NCBI RefSeq assembly: GCF_001655055.1
Contig: NZ_LXEW01000046.1
Coordinates: 1 to 64,000, forward strand
DNA: 64,000 nucleotides
Direction: 5' to 3'
From: Providencia heimbachae ATCC 35613
GTDB lineage: Bacteria; Pseudomonadota; Gammaproteobacteria; Enterobacterales; Enterobacteriaceae
Shown: positions 30,710 through 38,910 of the stretch, one piece after another
Layout: every line of letters begins with the position of its first letter
How positions within the stretch are numbered: the stretch's first letter is position 1
Program-made: the position numbers and the translations under genes
The notes under the pieces: model-generated
Seen by the model: the letters and a program-made list of their open reading frames with translations, nothing else
Told to the model about the DNA's origin: nothing
The model's database searches: none

Positions 30710-30982
30710 TTACGCATTTCCTCGCAAAAAATAGGCGACATCTTCCTCAACACTTTCCATTGCCATTAAAGCTTCTAACGTATCTTGTGCTTCTTGTTCA
30801 TCGATAATACTCATGGCAAAACCGACGTGCACTAACACCCATTTTCCGAGCATATCGAGTGTTTTACCGTCGCAAACTAAGGCAATATTCACATCCCTTC
30901 TGACACCACAAACTTCGATTTGTGCTGTATCCATCGGAGAATCACCAACTGAAACTACTTTACCGGGAATACCTAAGCACAT
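30710..30982 (-). CDS. hypC: Hydrogenase maturation factor HypC
   Basis: A 90-residue HypC/HybG-family chaperone that works with HypD to deliver the Fe(CN)2CO group to the hydrogenase large subunit. The N-terminal MCLGIPGKV motif with the essential Cys2 is intact. The start follows GGAGTAAGTT. Third gene of hydN-hypA-hypC; hypB, hypD and hypE are not in this window and must lie elsewhere. Confidence 0.94.
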   Translation of the reverse strand: MCLGIPGKVVSVGDSPMDTAQIEVCGVRRDVNIALVCDGKTLDMLGKWVLVHVGFAMSIIDEQEAQDTLEALMAMESVEEDVAYFLRGNA

Positions 30983-31017
30983 AACTTACTCCATACTGGA
31001 ATAATACCTTTATCGGA

Positions 31018-31359
31018 TTATTCAACTTCGATTTGTTTTACTTGCATCGTATCACTGCTATCTATTTGCAGATTTTGGCTGCCGCAGTGAGGGCATCCCG
31101 TCGCAAATTGGATAACTTGAGTGGTGCTTTGGCAGTCTCGACACCATGCGGTTGCCGGAATTGTATTGATATGCAATTTTGCACCTTCAGCCAGTGTGTT
31201 ACGACAAATAATATCGAAACAAAAATGTACCGCGGACTCCTCTACACAGGACACGGCACTGAGCTCTAACCATACACCAGTAACTCGCCTCGCATGGTTC
31301 TGTTTGGCATGCTGCTCAATAATATCGAAGGCACTTTGGCACAAGGCAACTTCATGCAT
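31018..31359 (-). CDS. hypA: Nickel insertion protein HypA
   Basis: A 113-residue HypA/HybF family metallochaperone that supplies nickel to the hydrogenase large subunit with HypB. The N-terminal MHE, whose His2 binds nickel, is present. The zinc site is formed by CRDCQS and CPHCGS near residues 73-92. It starts behind AGAGGTGAG, ten bases after hydN. The isolated hypA-hypC pair without hypB is unusual compared with E. coli hypABCDE. Confidence 0.94.
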   Translation of the reverse strand: MHEVALCQSAFDIIEQHAKQNHARRVTGVWLELSAVSCVEESAVHFCFDIICRNTLAEGAKLHINTIPATAWCRDCQSTTQVIQFATGCPHCGSQNLQIDSSDTMQVKQIEVE

Positions 31360-31369
31360 TACTCACCTC

Positions 31370-31918
31370 TTATGACATCAAATCAGCAGGGGTTTCAAAA
31401 GCGGCGCGACGACGGCGCTCTTTGACTATCTCATCCATCCGGTTTCTATCGACAACAATTAAAGCATCTGTTGGGCAGACTTCAACACAGGCAGGGCCAT
31501 TTTCGCGAGTATGGCATAAGTCACATTTATGCGCTTCAGCGCGATATTGAGGAATGGTATTAAGTGCCGTTGTTTTTTGTGCCACTAAGCGGCTGACAAC
31601 CTCCATCGTGCCATAAGGACAGGCGATAACGCAGGTTTTACAGCCAATACATTTGGATTGATCGACATAGACAAAATCGTCTTTTTTGCTGATAGCACCA
31701 TTAGGGCATACATTCGCACAGGGAGCGTCTTCACATTGGCGGCAAACCACCGCAGTACTTACGGTATAGCCTTTTAGGACATGAATACGTGGAAAAAACT
31801 CATCTTTCACCACGGTTGCAATACCCGTTTCCTGTTCTTGATGAGAAACAACACAAGCGACTTCACAAGTGTGGCAGCCGATACACTTTTTGGGGTCTGC
31901 AATGATGAATCTGTTCAT
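31370..31918 (-). CDS. hydN: Formate-dehydrogenase-linked ferredoxin HydN
   Basis: A 182-residue protein with four [4Fe-4S] cysteine groups (CIGCHTCEVAC, CRQCEDAPCANVC, CIGCKTCVIAC, CDLCHTRENGPACVEVC). It matches HydN, which in E. coli is needed for full FdhF activity and is encoded next to hydrogenase maturation genes. The second of two adjacent ATGs is chosen because it has the better spacing from GGAG; a longer 5' extension would run through the palindromic repeat and is rejected. It is expressed from a sigma-54 promoter at 32091-32106. Confidence 0.9.
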   Translation of the reverse strand: MNRFIIADPKKCIGCHTCEVACVVSHQEQETGIATVVKDEFFPRIHVLKGYTVSTAVVCRQCEDAPCANVCPNGAISKKDDFVYVDQSKCIGCKTCVIACPYGTMEVVSRLVAQKTTALNTIPQYRAEAHKCDLCHTRENGPACVEVCPTDALIVVDRNRMDEIVKERRRRAAFETPADLMS

Positions 31919-31934
31919 CATAGTCTCCTGAATG

Positions 31935-32028
31935 ATATACCCGTCATTTCTCAAGTTGCGGGTTATTGACGGCTCTCTGCTATCCTTCCTTGTCACCGAC
32001 CGACAACTTGAGTTATTTTTGGGCATAT
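31935..32028. repeat. Dispersed palindromic repeat, copy in hydN leader
   Basis: A 94-bp element whose ends (ATATACCC...CTCAAGTTG and CAACTTGAG...GGGCATAT) form an inverted repeat. It lies 17 bp before the hydN start codon and downstream of the sigma-54 promoter, so it is almost certainly part of the hydN leader. Confidence 0.8.
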
Positions 32029-32090
32029 GTGGTGATGCTACATTTTCTATTTTGGGTGTAGCTGTCTTTTTATTTCAATACTCAGGTATA

Positions 32091-32106
32091 AGCATGTATC
32101 GTGCCA
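32091..32106 (-). promoter_or_regulatory. Sigma-54 promoter of hydN-hypA-hypC
   Basis: On the minus strand TGGCACGATACATGCT has GG and GC 10 bp apart, with a perfect TGGCACG -24 element. It is about 175 bp before the hydN start. The palindromic activator site lies about 80 bp farther upstream. Confidence 0.87.
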
Positions 32107-32184
32107 AATCAGCAAAATAATTTAATATAATAAAATCAATGTATTAATGATTTTTGGGTTTTATTGGTTGAACAAAATAAAGCG

Positions 32185-32212
32185 TCGTCACACAGTTCGA
32201 CAATTATGACGA
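32185..32212 (-). promoter_or_regulatory. Activator-binding palindrome upstream of hydN
   Basis: A 28-bp element on the minus strand with TCGTCA and TGACGA arms around TGTCGAAC, identical at 23 of 28 positions to the hyfA site at 19218-19245. It is the likely binding site of the activator encoded next door. Confidence 0.75.
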
Positions 32213-32495
32213 TAATTATTCGAGGTATATATAATGTATTGAATCTCAAGCTGAGAGATAATGAAAATAGGGGATTGGATCAAGTTTAGATTAGACAGCG
32301 ATATTATTTTTTCATAGACCTATTACAATATTAGTATTAAACAGAGAATAATAACATCTAAGAAAATTGTATTAATTACCACATTCAACTTTTTATTTTT
32401 TATATTATTTGTAGCTAAATTGTTTTATAGAAAATAATTCAAGTTACAAATTAGCCGTAAGTGAAAGCTTGAGCAATGGCGCGATTGGAGATTTT

Positions 32496-34088
32496 GTGAG
32501 TACATCGGATAACAGCGAAAAAATACGTCATGAACGTGACCAATATCGAATATTGGTTGATATCACAAACTCGGTACTATCACACCTAGAAATGGATGGG
32601 TTGGTGGCTGAAGTTTCACGCGAAATTTACCGTTTTTTCGGGATAAGCCAAATTAGTGTCGCCTTATGCGATAATGACAGCTCTGCCATATATCTTTGTT
32701 ATTCAAGCTATTATCAGCGTTCAATACCCGTTGAGAAAACGCAGTATCATTTAACCGAGTTACATCCAGATTTAACTTGGGTGCTTGAGACCAACAAGCC
32801 ATTGCGTCTGACCCTCGCACAAGAAACGCATGATCCCCTTTATCAACAAGTGACGGCTCAAGGGATGACGGAAACGCTATTATTGCCATTGGCGTTTAAT
32901 CATAAACCGTTAGGTGTTTTGGTTTTATCTCATGAAAATAATACTATTTTTACTGATGACAACTGTAATTTGCTTAAGCAGATAGCGGCAAGGTTCGCAA
33001 TTGCTGTTGATAATGCGGCCGCTTATGGCGAAATCACGCATTTAAAAGATAGTCTGAAAAATGAAAATTTATGGCTAAATGAACAAATCCATAACATGGA
33101 TAGCTTCAGTGAAATTATTTTTCAAAGTGAAGCGATGCGCAACGTTTTGGAGCAGGTCGATTTAGTCGCACCAAGTGATAGCACTGTTTTAATATTAGGT
33201 GAAACAGGAACGGGTAAGGAGTTAATCGCACGGGCAATTCACCGGCTTAGCCAACGTCATCAGCGGGCTATCATCAAAATGAACTGTGCAGCTATTCCAT
33301 CGGGTTTATTAGAAAGTGATTTATTTGGTCATGACAAAGGGGCGTTTACTGGGGCGACAACCACCCATATTGGTCGTTTTGAAATGGCGGATAAAAGTAC
33401 CTTATTTTTGGATGAAATTGGCGATATGCCATTAGAACTTCAACCTAAACTTTTGCGTGTATTACAAGAACGAGAAATTGAGCGAATAGGGGGAAACAAA
33501 ATTATTCCAGTGGATGTGAGACTGATTGCGGCGACAAATCGTGATTTAAAGGGAATGACGGAAGAGCGTGAATTTCGTGAAGACCTTTATTATCGTTTGA
33601 ATGTCTTTCCGATTACTATCCCGCCATTACGCGAACGACCCGAAGATATTCCACTACTCGCAACCTATTTTACCAAAAAAATTGCCCAACGAATGAACCG
33701 TAAAATAGATTGTATTCCTCGTGATGCCTTAGCGCAGCTTTCCCTTTATCCATGGCCCGGTAATGTCCGAGAACTGGAAAATGTGATTGAACGAGCCGTT
33801 ATTCTAACTCGCGGTAATACCCTGAATTTACAGTTACATGAGCTAAATATCCCAAAGCCTTCGCGCCTTAAAAATGCACTCAGTAAGCCTAGCTCACTGG
33901 AAAAACGAATGCAAACTGAGGCGCCTGAAAGTGACGATGAGGAGCGCAATAGAATTATTGAAGCCCTCAAAGCAACCAATGGTGTGGTCGCAGGGGCGAG
34001 AGGGGCGGCAACACGCCTCGGGCTGAAACGTACGACACTTTTATCGAGGATGCAGCGATTAGGAATTTCAGTCCAAGATCTCTTTTAA
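32496..34088 (+). CDS. Sigma-54-dependent formate regulon activator (FhlA/HyfR-like, short)
   Basis: A 530-residue enhancer-binding protein expected to drive hyf, hydN and fdhF from sigma-54 promoters. One GAF domain (about residues 20-175) is followed by a short helical linker, the AAA+ domain (Walker A GETGTGKE at 235-242, GAFTGA at 282-287, Walker B LFLDEIGD at 303-310) and a Fis-type helix-turn-helix in the last 40 residues ([17 protein letters not shown]), which closely resembles that of FhlA. E. coli FhlA and HyfR are about 670-690 residues with a longer two-part sensor region, so this one lacks about 150 N-terminal residues. The GTG at 32496 follows GGAG; the upstream TTG at 32469 is less likely. 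Confidence 0.9.
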   Translation: MSTSDNSEKIRHERDQYRILVDITNSVLSHLEMDGLVAEVSREIYRFFGISQISVALCDNDSSAIYLCYSSYYQRSIPVEKTQYHLTELHPDLTWVLETNKPLRLTLAQETHDPLYQQVTAQGMTETLLLPLAFNHKPLGVLVLSHENNTIFTDDNCNLLKQIAARFAIAVDNAAAYGEITHLKDSLKNENLWLNEQIHNMDSFSEIIFQSEAMRNVLEQVDLVAPSDSTVLILGETGTGKELIARAIHRLSQRHQRAIIKMNCAAIPSGLLESDLFGHDKGAFTGATTTHIGRFEMADKSTLFLDEIGDMPLELQPKLLRVLQEREIERIGGNKIIPVDVRLIAATNRDLKGMTEEREFREDLYYRLNVFPITIPPLRERPEDIPLLATYFTKKIAQRMNRKIDCIPRDALAQLSLYPWPGNVRELENVIERAVILTRGNTLNLQLHELNIPKPSRLKNALSKPSSLEKRMQTEAPESDDEERNRIIEALKATNGVVAGARGAATRLGLKRTTLLSRMQRLGISVQDLF

Positions 34089-34096
34089 TCCTAATT

Positions 34097-34405
34097 CCCG
34101 CCATACTTCGCGCTGTAGCGTTGTTGGCTATACTCGGCTACTCGGGTCACATACTTGTTCCCGTCATACTTCGAGCTGTAGCGTTGTTGGCTGCACTCGG
34201 CTACTCGGGTCACATACTTATGTATGCTCCCCGAGCTATCCTTGCTTGCCGCTTAACCACAACTCGAATTATTTAGGGAATGCCCGTCATACTTTGAGCT
34301 GTAGCGTTGTTGGCTGTACTCGGCTACTCGGGTCACATACTTATGTATGCTCCCCAAGCTATCCTCATTTGCCGCCTAGCCACAACTCAAATTATTTAGG
34401 GAATA
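34097..34405. repeat. Tandem array of three palindromic repeat copies
   Basis: Copies begin at 34097 (63 bp, cut short), 34160 and 34283. The last two are full length with a 123-bp period. Each begins CCCG(T/C)CATACTT and contains GCGTTGTTGGCT and CTCGGCTACTCGGGTCACA. The full copies continue through TATGTATGCTCCCC, the arm pairing with CTCGG, and end AACTC(G/A)AATTATTTAGGGAAT. The two full copies differ at only about ten positions, which suggests recent duplication. Confidence 0.9.
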
Positions 34406-34605
34406 AGTTAGAAAATAATTAATATTAATAATGATTATTATTGATATTAAAATTCAATATTCATAATTATTGAAAATTAAATAAATGGAATTGAAATTAT
34501 TAACAGCGGTAGAGGTTAATTAATCATTAATCCATTTAGTTATTAAATGAAAATAAATAACTAAAATTTCTTGTTTTAATTATCCTGAGCTTATCTTCAC
34601 CATAA

Positions 34606-34705
34606 TTTGCATTGTAGGTAGGCGGCCAGTAAAGCTAATCCTTATTCGCATACCTAAGTATGGGATTAGAATTAGCTTTGTGTAGCCAACCTCCTACAAC
34701 GCAAA
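34606..34705. repeat. Second palindromic repeat type after fdhF
   Basis: A 100-bp element with 13-bp ends TTTGC(A/G)TTGTAGG in inverted orientation and an inner stem AAAGCTAATCC with GGATTAG...AGCTTT. It starts 16 bp beyond the fdhF stop codon and may act as its 3' hairpin. Its inner CATACCTAAGTATGGG resembles the ACATACTTATGTATGC loop of the neighbouring tandem, but its ends differ. Confidence 0.75.
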
Positions 34706-34721
34706 GAATGAAGGGGATTTA

Positions 34722-36866
34722 TTAACCTTCAGCGGCTTCTCGCAAACGCCGCTTAATACTCGTATATTCCTGCACCACATAATGCTCAGCCTTTTGCTGG
34801 TCATCAATAGGTTCTACACGTACAGCACAGTACTTATATTCTGGTGTTTTGGTGATTGGGCTGAGGTTCTCAGCGACTAACTCATTACAAGCGCCAATCC
34901 ACCATTGATAAGTCATGTACACCGCGCCTTTATTTGGCCGTTCACTGATGTTGGCTCGCGTGATCACTTTTCCTTGTCGAGAAGCCACCCAAACCAGCTC
35001 TTGATCCTTAATACCAAGCGCTTTCGCATCCGCGGTATTAATTTGCACAAAGCCCGGTTCATCCGCTAATGCCGCAAGCGCTTTACAGTTCCCCGTCATA
35101 GAACGACATGAGTAGTGCCCAACTTCACGTACTGTCGCAAGGACCATCGGGTATTCTGTACTAACTTGGTCAATTGGTGGTCGCCAATCACAAGTGAAGA
35201 ATTGCCCTTTACCATTCGGGGTATCAAATTGCCCCCCCTCGTATAGATACTCGGTTCCTTCGCTTTCTAATGTACGACATGGCCATTGAATATAAGCCAG
35301 ACCCGCCATTTTTTCGTAAGTCGCACCATAATAGATAGGACAAAGCTCACGTAACTCATCCCAAATTTCTTGGGTGTTGTTATAGTGCATTGGGTAACCC
35401 ATTGCAGTGGACATCAAACTGATAATTTCCCAGTCTGTTTTTACATCCCCGACAGGTTCGACTGCTTTATAGAAACGTTGGAAACCCCGGTCAGCCGCCG
35501 TATAGACGCCTTCATGTTCTCCCCAAGAGGTGGCAGGGAAAATCACGTCGGCAATCGATGCGGTTTTGGTCATAAAAATATCTTGTACGATAAGCAGTTC
35601 AAGCTTATCGAAAGTGCGACGAATAGTGGCTAAATCAGGCTCTGTTTGCAGTGGATCTTCACCCATCACATAGTGCGCTTTTAGTACACCTTCATCAATA
35701 AAATGAGGGACTTCGCTTAATGGTATGCCATTTTCATCTGGCATTTTTTCAATGCCCCAGAACTTAGCAAATTTCTCAAGCGCCGCTTTATCTTCGACGT
35801 ATTGATAGCCGGGGAGGGTGTTTGGTAACGCCCCCATATCGCAAGCGCCTTGCACATTGTTTTGACCACGAACAGGGCCAACGCCAACATGTGGCTTACC
35901 TAAATTACCTGTCAGTAATGCAAGACTAGTCAGTGCTTGGACTGTTTCCACACCTTGGTAAAATTGCGTAACGCCCATTCCCCATAAGATGGTGGCACTT
36001 TCTGCCTTGGCATACATACGTGCTGTTCTGCGAATATCTTCGGCTTGGATGCCCGTGATTTCTTCAACAGATTCAGGTGTATAAGGTGCGACTAATCCAC
36101 GATATTGTTCGAATTTTTCTGTATGAGCTTCAATAAAGGCGTTGTCATACAAATTCTCTTCGATGATCACGTGGGCAAAAGCATTGATTAATGCAATGTT
36201 GGAACCATTTTTTAACGCTAAATGAATATCTGCAATACGCGCAGTTTCAATATAACGCGGGTCGCAAACAATAATTTGTGCCCCTTTTTCTTTCGCTTTT
36301 AAAATACGACGAGCTACAATAGGGTGTGAGTCCGCAGCATTGTAGCCGAAGACAAAAATACATTTGGTATCCTCAATTTCAACAATTGAGTTGCTCATTG
36401 CGCCATTACCGACCGAACGCTGCAGACCTGCAACCGAAGGGCCGTGTCAGACACGCGCACAGCAGTCGATATTATTGCTACCGACAGCTGCACGAACAAA
36501 TTTTTGCATCACAAAGTTAGCTTCATTACCCGGACCACGGGATGAACCTGTTGTCATGATGGCTTTTGGACCATATTTTTCTTTAATCGCTAATAAACGC
36601 GAGCTGGCAAATTCAATCGCTTCTTCCCACGAGACGACTTCTAACTTGCCACCGCGCTCACGGCGGATCATGGGGTTTTTTAAACGAGGCGTTAAAATTT
36701 TGGTGTCATGAATGAAGTCCCAGCCAAAATATCCTTTCAGGCAGAGTTCCCCTTCATTGGTGTGACCATTCGCACCTTCAGCGCCAATGATCTTCCCGTT
36801 CTCCACCTTCAGGTTGATTTTACAGCCTGAGGCGCAATACGGGCAGACGGTGATGACTTTTTCCAT
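34722..36866 (-). CDS. fdhF: Formate dehydrogenase H, selenocysteine-containing
   Basis: Molybdenum bis-MGD enzyme that oxidises formate to CO2 for formate hydrogenlyase. The reading frame is split by an in-frame TGA (36447-36449, codon 140) that encodes selenocysteine, in the context CCARV-Sec-HGPSVAG. Total length is 714 residues (E. coli 715, Sec140). The N-terminal [4Fe-4S] ligands are C8, C11, C15 and C42. The bases after the TGA resemble the E. coli fdhF SECIS element. It starts behind AGGAG and has a sigma-54 promoter at 36925-36940. This is not a pseudogene, although automated calls would give two pieces. Confidence 0.97.
36410..36449 (-). promoter_or_regulatory. Selenocysteine UGA and SECIS element in fdhF
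   Basis: On the minus strand the TGA is followed by CACGGCCCTTCGGTTGCAGG and then TCTGCAGC. In E. coli the same region forms the hairpin bound by SelB, with the GGTTGCAGGTCTGCA apex. The match to that apex is complete as far as recalled. The host must therefore have selA, selB, selC and selD elsewhere. Confidence 0.88.
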
Positions 36867-36924
36867 CTACATTGCTCCTATATTTTCATTTAGCGATAAA
36901 AGTTCGCCTTATCTTTAATAGATA

Positions 36925-36940
36925 TGCAGGGTTTGTGCCA
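36925..36940 (-). promoter_or_regulatory. Sigma-54 promoter of fdhF
   Basis: On the minus strand TGGCACAAACCCTGCA has GG and GC 10 bp apart, with both -24 and -12 elements close to consensus. It lies about 60 bp before the fdhF start. Confidence 0.88.
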
Positions 36941-37034
36941 GTTTATGTGCTGAAGTGGATTTAATTTAACCTATTGAATTAAATTATTATTTGTATTCTT
37001 TAGTTGGTGAAATAAATCATGGTATGGGTGATGG

Positions 37035-37062
37035 TCGTCATAAGTGTCGAAGTCTATGTGTA
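37035..37062 (+). promoter_or_regulatory. Activator-binding site upstream of fdhF
   Basis: The left part TCGTCATAAGTGTCGAA is almost identical to the hyfA and hydN elements, while the right arm TGACGA is not conserved. It is about 95 bp upstream of the sigma-54 promoter and in inverted orientation relative to the gene, which matters little for a near-palindrome. Confidence 0.65.
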
Positions 37063-37119
37063 ATATCTAATATTTGTGACATTGTATTTTTAGCGCTTAA
37101 GTATGAAGAGAAAGTGCGC

Positions 37120-37150
37120 AAAAAAAAGCCAGATGTTTCCATCCGGCTTT
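37120..37150 (-). terminator. Intrinsic terminator of the 37.2-kb repeat protein gene
   Basis: On the minus strand AAAGCCGGATG and CATCTGGCTTT form a stem with one mismatch and a short loop, followed by a run of T residues. It lies about 45 bp after the gene at 37194-37661 and isolates it from fdhF. Confidence 0.82.
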
Positions 37151-37193
37151 ATATGACATAGATGTGTGATAAATATAATAGTTACTGATTTTC

Positions 37194-37661
37194 TTATCGT
37201 GTTTGGCTCCTTATTAAATGTTGATTAATTGTGTATTGAATAGAAGGTGAGGTATTGTTTTCTGTAAAATTCATCGCAGTTGCGGCTTTTTCATGGCTAT
37301 CCATTAATGAAAATGGTTTGGCGATACCATTAATTTCATTTGTGGATAATCCCGCGGCTTTAATATGGGATGTAATAGCGGTTTGATTTGCGTGAGACAT
37401 ATTGTTTTCAATAAAACTTAAGGCAATCGCTGCTTTTTCGTGAGTCCCCATTTGTGAAAAAGGCTTTGATGTGCCTTTTATTTCACTGACAGGAAGTTGC
37501 CCAGCTTTGATATGAGTTGCAATTGCAGCTTGATTTGCATAGGAAGTATTATTTTCAGTGAAGCTCAATGAGACAACGGCTTTTTTATGAGACATGTTAT
37601 CTGCATAAGCGGTTGCATTAAGCGTCAGTAAAAATACAGCTGGAAATATTAATTTTTTCAT
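37194..37661 (-). CDS. Exported protein of tandem 49-residue repeats, unknown function
   Basis: A 155-residue protein with a signal peptide (residues 1-20, ending AYA). The mature part is two full repeats of 49 residues (24-72 and 73-121) and a third, partial one (122-155). Each begins (S/T)H(E/K)KA, continues SF(T/I)ENN, then ANQ(A/T)AI..HIKA, and ends KPFS.M. There is no cysteine or metal motif. The ATG at 37661 is preferred because AAGG is correctly spaced from it. The family was not recognised. Its position behind fdhF may be incidental, as a terminator separates them. Confidence 0.75.
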   Translation of the reverse strand: MKKLIFPAVFLLTLNATAYADNMSHKKAVVSLSFTENNTSYANQAAIATHIKAGQLPVSEIKGTSKPFSQMGTHEKAAIALSFIENNMSHANQTAITSHIKAAGLSTNEINGIAKPFSLMDSHEKAATAMNFTENNTSPSIQYTINQHLIRSQTR

Positions 37662-37709
37662 TGTCATACCTTGTGAAAATAAAGAGTAATGTCCTCAAAT
37701 GAGGCTTAA

Positions 37710-37776
37710 ATATACCCATGACATTTCAAGTAATTAGAATATCGTTGACTCGTAACTTGAATGGTTCAGGGGATAT
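37710..37776. repeat. Dispersed palindromic repeat, short copy
   Basis: A 67-bp element with ends ATATACCC...TTTCAAGT and ACTTGAAT...GGGGATAT in inverted orientation. It lies between the repeat-protein gene and the HlyD-family gene. Confidence 0.7.
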
Positions 37777-37787
37777 AGGAATAACTG

Positions 37788-38708
37788 TTAAAGAATCTTA
37801 TATAACCGAGCAATTAATGATGAATGAATATCCTGTTCGGTTTCAACTTCAACACTGGCAGTGAGTCCCGCAGTTAAATGAATATCGCTAGGTAATTGGT
37901 CAAAAACAATCCTTACAGGAACACGCTGTGCTAGCCTTATCCAACTAAAGCTTGGATTAACATGAGGAAGACCAAACTCATCTAATTGTTGGTTTTCATC
38001 TGTAATTCCGTAACCAATACTTTCTATGTGACCCGTTAATGGTGTCGAATAAGCCATTAAGCGAATATTAACAGGGGCATTTACGTGTATTTGGCTCAGT
38101 TTTGTTTCTTCGAAATAGCCCATAACAATAAAGCTATCAGTATTAACTAAACTCAAATTTGCTTTGCCTGCCGTTGCATAGTCACCTTTTTGGATACGTA
38201 AATGCGTGATATAGCCGGTAACAGGCGCTCTAATAATGGATTTTTCTAAATCTAATTTAGCGATAGATAATGCAATCGTGGCTTTTTGCACGGCGGATTG
38301 TGCGATTGAAGCATCTCGTGCAGATTGCTGAACTTCTTCCTGTGACAGCATATGCTTGATGCTAGCACGTCGTTTGGCATCAGCATTTTTTTGCTGCCAT
38401 TGTTGTTGTGCAATGGCTAAATTAGCCTGTGCTTCATTAACCGCAAACTGGAAACGAGATTGTTCGAGACGATATAGCTCATCGCCTTGATTAACCAGTT
38501 GATTATCTGCCACTGTGATCGCTTCGATTGTGCCGGATACCTCGGGTGCAATACGAACAACTTGTGCAACAACCTTGGCATCGCGAGTCCATGGTGTATT
38601 TTCATAAGCCTGCCATAGCAGCCAAACGGCATACACAGCAGCAATTAGGCAGCCGACCGAAAAAAAAGATTTACCGAGCTGGCGAAGAGGTAATAAACGT
38701 TTAGACAT
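37788..38708 (-). CDS. HlyD-family membrane fusion protein (AaeA-like)
   Basis: A 306-residue periplasmic adaptor with one N-terminal membrane anchor (about residues 12-33), a biotinyl-lipoyl domain (VVRIAPEVSGTIEAITVADNQLVNQGDELYRL), a helical hairpin (about 85-145) and a second lipoyl half (IIRAPVTGYITHLRIQKGDYA). It belongs to the DUF1656-HlyD-FUSC type of efflux system, typified by E. coli AaeXAB (p-hydroxybenzoate efflux). The start at 38708 overlaps the preceding DUF1656 gene by eight bases. It is the last gene of the operon. The substrate is unknown. Confidence 0.85.
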   Translation of the reverse strand: MSKRLLPLRQLGKSFFSVGCLIAAVYAVWLLWQAYENTPWTRDAKVVAQVVRIAPEVSGTIEAITVADNQLVNQGDELYRLEQSRFQFAVNEAQANLAIAQQQWQQKNADAKRRASIKHMLSQEEVQQSARDASIAQSAVQKATIALSIAKLDLEKSIIRAPVTGYITHLRIQKGDYATAGKANLSLVNTDSFIVMGYFEETKLSQIHVNAPVNIRLMAYSTPLTGHIESIGYGITDENQQLDEFGLPHVNPSFSWIRLAQRVPVRIVFDQLPSDIHLTAGLTASVEVETEQDIHSSLIARLYKIL

Positions 38709-38895
38709 ACAGCACCCAAGCAGAAATAAAAATAAGAGATAATGCAAATTCAATTAGTGCAGGATGCCATTGCTGTTGAAGCCAATGCCAGCGTGCAAGT
38801 GTCATTTTAAAAACATATAAAAAAGGTAAACATAAAAAAATAGAAACAAAAATGGGGGGCAAGAGCACACCCGAAAATGCAATTTCATGAAACAT
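38701..38895 (-). CDS. DUF1656 small membrane protein (AaeX-like)
   Basis: A 64-residue protein with two membrane helices (about residues 8-30 and 44-62) and the family start MFHEIAFSGVLLPP. DUF1656 proteins accompany HlyD and FUSC partners in efflux operons and their role is unclear. It is 15 bp after the FUSC gene and overlaps the HlyD gene. Confidence 0.85.
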   Translation of the reverse strand: MFHEIAFSGVLLPPIFVSIFLCLPFLYVFKMTLARWHWLQQQWHPALIEFALSLIFISAWVLYV

Positions 38896-38910
38896 ATAAA
38901 ACTCTCCAAT

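Larger units (their letters stand above)
31919..32495. promoter_or_regulatory. hydN / sigma-54 activator divergent region
   Basis: The 577 bp between the divergent genes hold, from left to right, a palindromic repeat in the hydN leader (31935-32028), the hydN sigma-54 promoter (32091-32106) and the activator palindrome (32185-32212). The AT-rich stretch 32220-32480 must contain the promoter of the regulator gene, but no clear hexamers were seen. Confidence 0.65.
34089..34721. other. Intergenic region with repeat cluster
   Basis: The 633 bp between the activator gene and the end of fdhF contain no gene. They hold a tandem of three dispersed-repeat copies (34097-34405), an AT-rich stretch (34406-34600) with nothing recognisable, and a second palindromic element (34606-34705) just beyond the fdhF stop codon. 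Confidence 0.8.
36867..37193. promoter_or_regulatory. fdhF control region
   Basis: The 327 bp upstream of fdhF hold its sigma-54 promoter (36925-36940), an activator palindrome (37035-37062) and the terminator of the next minus-strand gene (37120-37150). No gene is present. Confidence 0.75.

Noticed and set aside
34097-34405. Possible CRISPR array
   Set aside because: The repeat unit is 123 bp, contiguous with no spacers, and there are no cas genes. It is a tandem of a palindromic repeat.
34722-36866. fdhF as two genes or a pseudogene
   Set aside because: The single interrupting codon is TGA at the known selenocysteine position, with a SECIS-like sequence after it and full homology on both sides.
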